From the NCBI GenBank assembly GCA_030146875.1, contig JASLAX010000240.1, positions 1 to 15,361 of the forward strand: a DNA stretch of 15,361 bases, read 5' to 3'. This document shows positions 7,643 to 13,732 of this stretch, piece by piece. Each line of letters starts with the position of its first letter. The stretch's first letter is position 1. This DNA is from Longimicrobiaceae bacterium (lineage in GTDB: Bacteria > Gemmatimonadota > Gemmatimonadetes > Longimicrobiales > Longimicrobiaceae). The notes under the pieces were generated by a model. That model saw only the letters and a program-made list of their open reading frames with translations, had not been told where the DNA came from and did not search any database. Made by a program: the position numbers and the translations under genes.

Positions 7643-7664
7643 TGATACATCAACCGTTCTTGAT
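7643..7664 (+). promoter_or_regulatory. Operator-like dyad upstream of the arsenic operon (site 1)
   Basis: ATCAA (7649-7653) and TTGAT (7660-7664) form a perfect inverted repeat with a 6-nt spacer. This sits 12 bp before the flavoprotein ATG and just before its GGAGG. A related 22-nt sequence with 17 identical positions lies upstream of arsR (10842-10863), which makes it a good candidate ArsR binding site. AT-rich dyads of this style are usual for ArsR/SmtB repressors. The promoter itself is less clear: TTGACG at 7562-7567 is a possible -35, followed by the AT-rich 7580-7596. Confidence 0.55.
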
Positions 7665-7676
7665 TCGGAGGCTACC

Positions 7677-9083
7677 ATGGAGGCCAGGGAGCGCAGCGTC
7701 CTGCCCGTCGCGGTGATCGGCGCGGGGCCCGTCGGGCTGGCGGCGGCGGCGCACCTCGTCGCGCGGGGCGAGACGCCGCTGGTGCTGGAGTCAGGGGATG
7801 CCGTGGGGGCGGGCGTGCGGGGCTGGGCGCACGTGCGCACCTTCTCTCCGTGGAAGTACATGGTGGACGGCGTGGCGGGGGGGATGCTGGAGGCCACCGG
7901 GTGGACGCGGCCGGACGGGGAGGCGGCGCCCACGGGCGGCGAGCTGGTGCGCGACTACCTGGAGCCGCTGGCGGCCCTCCCCGCCCTCGCGCCGCACCTG
8001 CGGCTGGGGCGGAAGGTTACGGCGGTGACGCGGGCCGGGCGCGACAAGGTGAAGGACGCGGGGCGGGCGGAGTCGGAGTTCGTGGTGGTATCCCGCGGGG
8101 CCGACGGGCGCGAGGAGCGCCACCGGGTGCGCGCCGTGATCGACGCCTCCGGGACGTGGACCACGCCCAGCCCCATGGGCGCCGACGGGCTGCCGGCGGA
8201 GGGCGAGGCGGAGGCGGCGGACCGCTTCGTCTACGGGATCCCCGACGTGCGCGGCGCGGACCGGGCGCGGTACGCCGGGAAGCGGACGCTGGTCGTGGGG
8301 TCGGGGCACTCGGCCTTCAACGCGCTGCTGGACCTGGCGGCGCTCTCCGTCCAGGTGCCGGGGACGGAGGTGGTGTGGGCGGTGCGGCGGGAGGACGGGG
8401 CGCGCCTCTGGGGCGGAGAGGCGAAGGACGCGCTCCCGGCGCGCGGCGCCCTGGGCACGCGGCTGCGGAACGTGGTGGAGAGCGGGGCGGTGCGGCTGGT
8501 GACCGGCTTCCGCGCGATCCGCGTGGCCCGGGTGGAGGGCGCCCTGGTGGTCCACGGCGAGGGCGGCGCCGCCATCGGTCCGGTGGACGAGGTGGTGGTG
8601 GCGACGGGCTTCCGGCCGGACCTCGACATGCTGCGCGAGGTGCGCCTCTCCCTGGACCCGGCACTGGAGTGCCCCGCCGCGCTCGGCCCGCTCATCGACC
8701 CCAACGTCCACTCCTGCGGGACCGTCTACCCCCACGGCGCGGCGGAGTTGGCGCACCCGGAGGCGGGCTTCTACGTGGTGGGGATGAAGAGCTACGGCCG
8801 CGCGCCCACCTTCCTGCTCCTCACCGGCTACGAGCAGGTGCGCTCCGTGGTCGCCAAGCTCACCGGCGACGAGGCGGGCGCGCGGGCGGTGGAGCTGGTG
8901 CTGCCGGAGACCGGCGTTTGCTCGACGGACGCGGGCGGAGGGGGCGGCTGCTGCGGGCCGGAGGCGGCGGAAGCGACGGCCGGCGCCGCCTCGTGCGCGG
9001 CGCCGGAGCCGGCCCCGGCGGTCTCCGCCGCTCCGGCCGGGCGCGGGCTGCCGGTCCTGGGCGCGGGGTCGTGCTGCGGCTGA
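7677..9083 (+). CDS. Arsenic-operon FAD/NAD(P)-dependent flavoprotein with Cys-rich C-terminus
   Basis: A 468-residue two-dinucleotide-binding-domain flavoprotein. The FAD Rossmann motif GAGPVG lies at 15-20, the NAD(P)H motif VVGSGHSA at 206-213 and the second FAD motif VVVATGFRP at 307-314. It lacks the CxxC redox pair of thioredoxin reductases and looks more like flavin monooxygenases. After about residue 410 a flexible Gly/Ala/Pro tail carries Cys415, Cys425-Cys426, Cys440 and Cys466-Cys467 (GVCS, GGCCG, SCCG). These thiols could bind trivalent arsenicals or move electrons. Proteins of this kind with a Cys-rich tail are known from ars operons; it is broadly ArsO-like but longer than the classical ArsO family, so no symbol is given. 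The start at ATG 7677 has GGAGG (7667-7671) at ideal spacing. It is first in the operon and overlaps the MFS start by 13 bp. The reaction is unproven. Confidence 0.85.
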   Translation: MEARERSVLPVAVIGAGPVGLAAAAHLVARGETPLVLESGDAVGAGVRGWAHVRTFSPWKYMVDGVAGGMLEATGWTRPDGEAAPTGGELVRDYLEPLAALPALAPHLRLGRKVTAVTRAGRDKVKDAGRAESEFVVVSRGADGREERHRVRAVIDASGTWTTPSPMGADGLPAEGEAEAADRFVYGIPDVRGADRARYAGKRTLVVGSGHSAFNALLDLAALSVQVPGTEVVWAVRREDGARLWGGEAKDALPARGALGTRLRNVVESGAVRLVTGFRAIRVARVEGALVVHGEGGAAIGPVDEVVVATGFRPDLDMLREVRLSLDPALECPAALGPLIDPNVHSCGTVYPHGAAELAHPEAGFYVVGMKSYGRAPTFLLLTGYEQVRSVVAKLTGDEAGARAVELVLPETGVCSTDAGGGGGCCGPEAAEATAGAASCAAPEPAPAVSAAPAGRGLPVLGAGSCCG

Positions 9084-10348
9084 CGCCCGGGCGCCTTCCG
9101 CGCGTCTACCCCGGCTGGACGATGGTAGGGGCGGTCTCCCTCACCGAGACGGTGTCGTACGGGATCCTGGCGTACGCGTTCGCCGTCTTAGTCGCCCCGG
9201 TCGAGGCGGAGACGGGGTGGTCGCGGACGGCGGTGACGGGCGCGTACTCCGTCGCCCTGGGCGTCTCCGGCCTGCTGGCGATCCCCGCCGGGCGGTGGGT
9301 GGACCGCCACGGCGCGCGCGCGCTGATGACCGCGGGGTCCGCGGCGGCGGCGCTGCTCCTGCTGGCCTGGGCCTCGGTGGACACCCTCGCCGGGCATTAC
9401 CTGGTCTGGGCCGGGCTGGGCGCGGCGATGGCCGCGGTGCTGTACGAGCCCGCCTTCGCCGTGGTCGCCACGTGGTTCCGGCGGGGGAGGGGGCGCGCGC
9501 TCACCGCGCTCACCTTCGCGGGGGGATTCGCCAGCGTGATCTTCGTTCCGCTCGCCGAGCGGCTGGTGCGGACGATGGGGTGGCGGGGCGCGGCCGTGGC
9601 GCTCGCGGCGATCCTGGCGGTGCTCACGATCCCGCCGCACGCGCTGCTCCTCCGCCGCCGCCCGGCGGACCTGGGCCTGGCGCCGGACGGGGACGCGCTG
9701 CCGCCTCCGGGCGCACGGTCGGTGGGCGTGGACACGTCCGCGGAGGCCGGGGTGACGGCGCGCGAGGCGCTGCGGTCGCGGGCGTTCGTGCGCATCGCGG
9801 CGGGGTTCGCGCTGGCCACGCTGGCGACCTCCGCGCTGCCGGTGCACCTGGTGATGCTGCTGGGCGAGCGCGGGCACGCGCCGGCGGCCGCGGCGGCGGT
9901 GATGGGGGCGGTGGGCGCCGCGGCGCTGCCCGGGCGGCTGGTGCTGACGCCCCTGGGCGACCGGGTGCCGCGCGGCGCCGTGGCGGCGGCGATCTTCGGG
10001 CTGCAGGCGGCGGGGATCCTGGTGCTGCTGGCGTCGTCCGGCGGCGTGGGCCTGTGGGGGTTCGTGCTGCTCTTCGGGGCCGGGTTCGGGGCCATCTCCC
10101 CGGCGCGGGCGGCGCTGGTGGCGGAGTCGTTCGGGGCCGCGGAGTACGGGGCGATCGGCGGCGCCCTGGCGCTGGTCCTGGCGGCGTCGCGCGCCCTGGC
10201 GCCGGTGGGGGCCAGCGTGCTCCATTCCGTGGCGGGCTACCCGGCCGTGCTGGCCGCCCTGGCGGCGGCATCGCTGCTCGCGGGCGTGGCCGTCCTTCCC
10301 CTGGGCGGCGGGCGCCGCTCCACCCCCCTCGCGGAGGCCGCGCGGTGA
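9071..10348 (+). CDS. MFS transporter of the arsenic operon
   Basis: A 425-residue major facilitator with about 12 membrane segments. TM1 begins at RVYPGWTMVGAV (11-22), a start typical of the oxalate/formate-antiporter-like branch. Motif A between TM2 and TM3 is GRWVDRHGAR (74-83). A basic, proline-rich loop around 210-240 separates the two six-helix halves. The chosen start is GTG 9071, which overlaps the flavoprotein stop by 13 bp and keeps the full first helix; ATG 9122 would cut into TM1. The protein contains no cysteine at all, unusual for a pump handling free arsenite by thiol coordination. Export of an organoarsenical or of the acetylated product of the next gene is a reasonable inference. 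It ends in a GTGA overlap with arsN1, so translation should be coupled. Confidence 0.88.
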   Translation: MLRLTPGRLPRVYPGWTMVGAVSLTETVSYGILAYAFAVLVAPVEAETGWSRTAVTGAYSVALGVSGLLAIPAGRWVDRHGARALMTAGSAAAALLLLAWASVDTLAGHYLVWAGLGAAMAAVLYEPAFAVVATWFRRGRGRALTALTFAGGFASVIFVPLAERLVRTMGWRGAAVALAAILAVLTIPPHALLLRRRPADLGLAPDGDALPPPGARSVGVDTSAEAGVTAREALRSRAFVRIAAGFALATLATSALPVHLVMLLGERGHAPAAAAAVMGAVGAAALPGRLVLTPLGDRVPRGAVAAAIFGLQAAGILVLLASSGGVGLWGFVLLFGAGFGAISPARAALVAESFGAAEYGAIGGALALVLAASRALAPVGASVLHSVAGYPAVLAALAAASLLAGVAVLPLGGGRRSTPLAEAAR

Positions 10349-10878
10349 GCGACGTCTCCATCCGCCCGGCCACGGAGGACGACCTCCCCGCCGTGGCGGC
10401 GATCTACAACGAGGGCATCCGCGGCCGCGGCGCGACGTTCGAGACGCGCGAGCGCACGCCGGACGAGCTGCGGCCGTGGCTGGGCGACCCCCGCCACCCC
10501 GTGCTGGTGGCCGTCGACCGGGGCGACGTCGTCGGCTTCGTGGCGGCCTCCGCCTACCGGGCCCGGGAGTGCTACGGGGGGATCGCGGAGTTCTCGGTGT
10601 ACGTGCGCGGCGACGCGCGGGGTCGTGGGGTGGGGGACGCGCTGATGGCGGCGTTCCTCCCCGCGCTGGAGGCGGCGGGGGCGTGGAAGGTCCTCTCCCG
10701 CATCTTTCCGGAGAACCGGGGCTCGCTGGACCTCTGCGCGCGGCACGGCTTCCGCGAGGTGGGGGTGTACCGCCGCCACGCGAGGCTCGACGGCGCCTGG
10801 CGCGACGTGGTGATCGTGGAGCGCCTGCTGGGAGAGGCGCTTGATGCAACAACCGACGTTGATAGATTGGACGCATGA
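10345..10878 (+). CDS. arsN1: ArsN1-type GNAT N-acetyltransferase (arsinothricin resistance)
   Basis: A 177-residue acetyl-CoA-dependent N-acetyltransferase of the GNAT fold. Features matching ArsN1 are the N-terminal RPATEDDLPAVAAIYNEGI, the ATFETRERTPDE segment (30-41), AEFSVYV (81-87), the acetyl-CoA loop ARGRGVGDAL (91-100), FPENRGS (121-127) and the tail GVYRRHARLDGAWRDVVIVE. Known ArsN1 proteins acetylate the alpha-amino group of arsinothricin, an arsenic-containing antibiotic, and relatives acetylate phosphinothricin. A phosphinothricin-type substrate is therefore the main alternative. The start is GTG 10345, overlapping the MFS stop (GTGA), with GGAGG at 10333-10337. The stop overlaps the arsR start (ATGA). 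The last 12 codons carry the second operator-like site, and the tail 'LDATTDVDRLDA' may be shaped by that. Confidence 0.85.
   Translation: MSDVSIRPATEDDLPAVAAIYNEGIRGRGATFETRERTPDELRPWLGDPRHPVLVAVDRGDVVGFVAASAYRARECYGGIAEFSVYVRGDARGRGVGDALMAAFLPALEAAGAWKVLSRIFPENRGSLDLCARHGFREVGVYRRHARLDGAWRDVVIVERLLGEALDATTDVDRLDA
10842..10863 (+). promoter_or_regulatory. Operator-like site 2 and candidate arsR promoter inside the arsN1 3' end
   Basis: The pattern TGAT-N-CA-N-CAACCG-N3-TTGAT recurs here from site 1 (7643-7664), with 17 of 22 identical bases. It is nested in a possible promoter: TTGATG (10841-10846) as -35, a 16-nt spacer, and TAGATT (10863-10868) as -10. Repressor binding would cover the spacer. 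Transcription would start near the arsR ATG at 10875, which would make a leaderless or nearly leaderless mRNA. Promoter matches are only 4 of 6 per box, so this is tentative. Confidence 0.5.
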
Positions 10879-11207
10879 GCACGCTGACCCCGCCCCGGAC
10901 CGACGTCGCGCACGCCGCGCGGGTATTCCACGCGCTGAGCGACGAGACGCGGCTGCGCATCGTGCGCCTGCTCTCCGGCGGCGAGCGCTGCGTCTGCGAC
11001 CTGACCGGCGCGCTGGACGCGGCGCAGTCCCGCCTCTCGTTCCACCTGAAGGTGCTGCGCACGGCGGGGCTGGTGAGCGACCGCCGGGAGGGGCGCTGGG
11101 TCTACTACTCGCTCGTCCCCCGGACGCTGGACGAGGTGGCGGAGCTGGTGCGCGAGGTGCGCCCGCCCGACGTTCCGCCGCCCGACCGCACCGGGTGCTG
11201 CGCGTGA
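10875..11207 (+). CDS. arsR: ArsR-family arsenic-responsive repressor
   Basis: A 110-residue winged-helix repressor. The helix-turn-helix covers about 35-70, with recognition helix QSRLSFHLKVLRTAGLV, followed by the wing DRREGRWVYYSL (69-80). The inducer-binding motif is present in part: Cys39-Val-Cys41 in RCVCDL matches the CVC of E. coli ArsR, but the third cysteine of that site (three residues on) is replaced by Ala46/Leu in this stretch. A C-terminal Cys108-Cys109 pair (GCCA) could supply the missing thiol, as C-terminal cysteines do in some other ArsR types. Arsenite or a trivalent organoarsenical would release it from DNA. The start ATG 10875 overlaps the arsN1 stop (ATGA). It is the last of the four tightly linked genes, so it likely controls them by feedback through the two dyads. 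Confidence 0.92.
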   Translation: MSTLTPPRTDVAHAARVFHALSDETRLRIVRLLSGGERCVCDLTGALDAAQSRLSFHLKVLRTAGLVSDRREGRWVYYSLVPRTLDEVAELVREVRPPDVPPPDRTGCCA

Positions 11208-11253
11208 GCGCCGGCGGCGTGGGACGCATCCTCCTCTCTCCGGAACGGCTTCG

Positions 11254-11916
11254 ATGCGCGTAGAGGGCTGGATCGGGCTGCTGAGCATCGCCGGCACGCT
11301 GCTGCTGGTGGGCGTGGGCCTGCTCAACTACACGGTGTTCCGCCAGCAGCTCAAGGCGGCGCAGAAGCAGATCGAGGCGGCCATGCGCAGCCTGGAGCTG
11401 GCGCAGCGTCAGCCCGACCTGCAGCTCATCCAGCGCGCCATCGCCGAGACGTCGGACCACGCGCGCCTGCTGGTGGAGCGTCCATACCTGCGGCCGTACT
11501 TCTACGACGGGCGCACCTGGCGGCAGGGCGACGCGGCCAGCCCGGACGAGATCAAGGCCATGGCGGAGCTGATCCTGAACAACTTCGCCTCCGCCCTCAT
11601 GCACTCGGCGGCGTTCCCGGAGTACCCCATCCGCGGGGTGGACCGCACCATCGCCTTCCACCTGCGCAACAGCCCGGCGCTGCGCGACCTGCTGCTGGAC
11701 GTCTTCGACCGCTTCCCCTTCAGCGGCCTGAGCCTGCTCTGCCTGCGCAACGAGACGCGCGAGGGGGTGGAGAGGGACCTGGAGGCGCTGATCGACGCGT
11801 GCGGGGTGGACGACCGGGAGCGCGCCCGCCGGCGCGAGCTGCTGGAGCTGTACCGCGGCTCGCCGGAGCGCAGCGCCATCGAGTTCACCGCCATCAGCAT
11901 GAGCCAGCGGCGCTAG
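11254..11916 (+). CDS. Unrecognised membrane-anchored protein with coiled coil
   Basis: A 220-residue protein that I do not recognise. Residues 5-24 form one clear membrane helix. This is followed by a heptad-like region (about 30-55, FRQQLKAAQKQIEAAMRSLE) rich in Gln, Lys and Glu, and then a soluble cytoplasmic domain of roughly 160 residues. That domain contains RPYLRPYFYDGR, a helical stretch with AELILNNFASALMH and a C-terminal acidic/arginine-rich helical part. No catalytic motif is evident. The architecture (one helix, coiled coil, helical soluble part) recalls many small bacterial proteins of unknown function that sense or scaffold at the membrane. The start is ATG 11254, 46 bp after arsR, with a weak GGA upstream. 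The phosphoesterase starts 20 bp after its stop, so it is probably co-transcribed with it. Confidence 0.8.
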   Translation: MRVEGWIGLLSIAGTLLLVGVGLLNYTVFRQQLKAAQKQIEAAMRSLELAQRQPDLQLIQRAIAETSDHARLLVERPYLRPYFYDGRTWRQGDAASPDEIKAMAELILNNFASALMHSAAFPEYPIRGVDRTIAFHLRNSPALRDLLLDVFDRFPFSGLSLLCLRNETREGVERDLEALIDACGVDDRERARRRELLELYRGSPERSAIEFTAISMSQRR

Positions 11917-11936
11917 CCCGCGAACGGACGACCACC

Positions 11937-12704
11937 ATGCGCATCGCCCTTCTCTCCGACGTGCACGCCAACCTGCCGGCGCTCGACGCCGTCCTCGCGG
12001 ACGTCGCGTGGCGCGGGGCCGACGCCGTGCACCACCTGGGCGACCTGGTGGGATACGCGCCCTGGCCCAACGAGACCGTCGCCCGCATCCGCGCGGAGGG
12101 CATCACCGGCGTCGGCGGGAACTACGACTCCACCGTCGCCACGGCGTACAAGCACTGCGGCTGCAGGTACGAGGACGCCCGCCAGGAGGAGCTGTCGCAC
12201 CTCTCCTACGCCTGGACGCGCGACGCGGTGACGGAGGAGACGCGGCGCTGGCTGGCGGCGCTGCCGTTCCGCATGGACCTGCGCCCGCTGGGGGGGCACG
12301 TGGCGGGGCTGCGACTCATCCTCGTCCACGGCGCGCCCACCCTGAACACGCTCTACTGGACGGCGGACCGCGACGACGCGTTCTGCCGGAAGATGGCGGA
12401 GCAGGCGGGGGGCAGGGCGGGGGACGTGGTCTGCTTCGGGCACACGCACGTGCCGTGGACTCGCGAGGTGGACGGCGTGCGCTTCGTGAACACCGGCTCC
12501 GTCGGTCGCCCCAAGGACGGCGACCCGCGCGCGGGCTACGTGCTGCTCGACGTCTCCGCCGACGGCGTGGCGGTGGAGCACGTGCGCGTGGAGTACGACG
12601 TGGAGGCCACGGCGCGCGCGATCCTGGAGAGCACGCTGCCGGACGAGTTCGCCGACTACCTGCGCACCGGCGGCCGACCCGCGCCTGCCTCCGCCGGCGC
12701 GTGA
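11937..12704 (+). CDS. Calcineurin-like metallophosphoesterase
   Basis: A 255-residue cytoplasmic phosphoesterase with a two-metal site. Motif residues in order are Asp8 and His10 (SDVHAN), Asp36 (HLGDLVGY), Asn62 (GNYD, where the usual GNH has Tyr63), His131 (LVHGAP) and His169/His171 (FGHTHVPW). The GNYD variant and a nearby Cys-Gly-Cys (74-76, in KHCGCRYED) followed by a WT-containing helix mark a bacterial subfamily whose substrate is not established. The C-terminal 20 residues are low-complexity. ATG 11937 directly precedes the first beta-strand. The stop overlaps the next gene by GTGA, so it is translationally coupled to the TIGR04282-type glycosyltransferase. A role in hydrolysing a phosphorylated sugar or nucleotide intermediate of that pathway is inference. 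Confidence 0.9.
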   Translation: MRIALLSDVHANLPALDAVLADVAWRGADAVHHLGDLVGYAPWPNETVARIRAEGITGVGGNYDSTVATAYKHCGCRYEDARQEELSHLSYAWTRDAVTEETRRWLAALPFRMDLRPLGGHVAGLRLILVHGAPTLNTLYWTADRDDAFCRKMAEQAGGRAGDVVCFGHTHVPWTREVDGVRFVNTGSVGRPKDGDPRAGYVLLDVSADGVAVEHVRVEYDVEATARAILESTLPDEFADYLRTGGRPAPASAGA

Positions 12705-13318
12705 CGGCCCGCGAGGCGATCCTTGTCTTCGTCCGCGCGCCGGTCGCGGGCCAGGTGAAGACCCGCCTGGCCGCGGAGATCGGCGCCGACGCCGCGCTGC
12801 GCATCTACCGCCGCCTGGCGGAGCACGCCGTCCAGCAGGCACGCGCCGTCGGCCCCGCAGTCTCCGTCCGCATCCACCACACCCCGGGGGACGCGGGGGC
12901 GGCCACCCGTCACTGGCTGGGAACGGGCGCGACGTACCTCCCGCAGGCGGACGGCGACCTGGGCGCGCGGATGGAGGACGCCTTCCGCCGCGCCTTCGCC
13001 GCGGGCTTCGAGCGCGTCGCTATCGTGGGCTCGGACCTGCCGGACCTCGCCGCGTCCGACCTCCGCCGCGCTCTCGACCTCCTCTCCGGCGAGGACGCCG
13101 TCCTGGGCCCCGCGCGGGACGGTGGCTACTGGCTCCTCGGCCTGCGCCGTCCTCTCCCCGCGCTCTTCTCCGACGTCCCCTGGAGCACCGACCGCGTCCT
13201 GGCCGTCACCGTCGACCGGCTTCGCGCCGCCGCGATCGAGCCGGCGCTGCTGGACGAGCGAACGGACGTCGACAAGGTGGAGGACCTTCCGCCCGGGTGG
13301 CGGGAATGGGCGATGTAG
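12701..13318 (+). CDS. TIGR04282-family glycosyltransferase (arsenosugar-biosynthesis associated)
   Basis: A 205-residue single-domain transferase of the DUF2064/GT-A type. The N-terminal LVFVRAPVAGQVKTRL (8-23) carries the nucleotide-binding GxxKTRL loop. IVGSDLPDL (108-116) contains the metal-binding acidic pair and GPARDGGYWLLGL (136-148) is the family signature. The current family name links it to arsenosugar biosynthesis because members cluster with ArsM- and ArsS-type genes; it was earlier called rSAM/selenodomain-associated transferase 1. Neither ArsM nor ArsS lies in this window, so an unrelated glycan role is possible. The start is GTG 12701, sharing GTGA with the phosphoesterase stop. 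The proposed partner TIGR04283-type gene lies on the other strand at 14497-15249. The fold is cytosolic, with no membrane segment. Confidence 0.88.
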   Translation: MTAREAILVFVRAPVAGQVKTRLAAEIGADAALRIYRRLAEHAVQQARAVGPAVSVRIHHTPGDAGAATRHWLGTGATYLPQADGDLGARMEDAFRRAFAAGFERVAIVGSDLPDLAASDLRRALDLLSGEDAVLGPARDGGYWLLGLRRPLPALFSDVPWSTDRVLAVTVDRLRAAAIEPALLDERTDVDKVEDLPPGWREWAM

Positions 13319-13328
13319 GGGAGCGACG

Positions 13329-13655
13329 ATGGATGAAGAGAGCCGCGCCCGTGCCGCGTTTCCCCTGCTGTTCACCCTGTTTGCGGGGTACTTCCACCAG
13401 GATTGGGATCTAGACGATCCTACCTGGCAGGCGGTCGTGTCACGATACGTCCGTGACTCGGGCCCGGACCAACTCCGAGGTGTGCGAGCGGAGCTCGCTT
13501 CTGTCTTGAACGCGCCCCGTTCCGAGGATGATCTCAGGCAGCTCGTGCTCCACGATCTGCAGAGTGATTGGGGTCCTCCTGAGTCGTCGATGCGCGAGTG
13601 GCTCGAGGCAATCCTTCACTGCCTCGCGCCCCTCAGCGGCCATGAAGATTCGTAG
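13329..13655 (+). CDS. CdiI_2-like contact-dependent growth inhibition immunity protein (orphan)
   Basis: A small 108-residue acidic protein resembling the CdiI_2 immunity family. Features are the N-terminal FPLLFTLFAGYFHQDWDLDD (12-31), a middle helix with RAELASVLNAPRSEDDLRQL and the C-terminal SSMREWLEAILHCL. Family members bind and block the toxic C-terminal domain of CdiA-type contact toxins. No toxin or CdiB gene is visible, so it is an orphan immunity gene. The start is ATG 13329, with a GGGGAG run just upstream (13318-13323). Base use differs from the neighbours: there are more A and T residues and rarer codons, for example around 13400-13460, which suggests recent transfer. It follows the glycosyltransferase by 10 bp. 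The family call is from memory of its conserved FHQDWDL motif. Confidence 0.75.
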   Translation: MDEESRARAAFPLLFTLFAGYFHQDWDLDDPTWQAVVSRYVRDSGPDQLRGVRAELASVLNAPRSEDDLRQLVLHDLQSDWGPPESSMREWLEAILHCLAPLSGHEDS

Positions 13656-13668
13656 ATCGCAGAGGCGG

Positions 13669-13713
13669 AACGCGAAGGGAGCCGCGCCCGACGGGTGCGG
13701 CTCCCTTCGCGTT
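13669..13713. terminator. Strong bidirectional terminator hairpin
   Basis: AACGCGAAGGGAGCCGC (13669-13685) pairs perfectly over 17 bp with its complement at 13697-13713. Inside the 11-nt loop CCC (13687-13689) and GGG (13693-13695) pair again, plus a G-T, extending the stem to 21 positions. It stands between convergent genes, the orphan immunity gene and the secreted protein. Both strands have AA/TT at the stem ends, so it can stop transcripts from either side. Confidence 0.8.
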
Positions 13714-13732
13714 CTCCAGGTTCGTCCGACGA

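Larger units (their letters stand above)
7110..7676. other. 567-bp gene-free region with repeats, hairpins and the ars operon promoter
   Basis: No credible gene is present on either strand; the open frames here lack ribosome sites and protein-like composition. From left to right it holds a cluster of CGCGGAG-type repeats (7163-7232), a terminator-like hairpin (7261-7286), a GC hairpin (7371-7388), a short dyad (7405-7418), pyrimidine-rich DNA (7431-7515), an AT-rich patch (7562-7615) and an operator-like dyad (7643-7664) before the flavoprotein. The mosaic looks like accumulated intergenic repeats rather than a decayed gene. Confidence 0.6.

Noticed and set aside
7593..7676. Upstream extension of the flavoprotein
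   Set aside because: It would place the operator-like dyad and the GGAGG inside the coding region; ATG 7677 has the ribosome site and begins just before the FAD motif.
9188..11661. Long minus-strand frames over the MFS, arsN1 and arsR region
   Set aside because: Arg/Pro/Gly-rich shadows with no motif, opposite genes with strong family signatures.
11254..13655. Whether the genes after arsR belong to the same transcript as the ars operon
   Set aside because: No terminator is seen in the 46-bp gap, but there is also no overlap or operator; co-transcription could not be decided from sequence and is not claimed.
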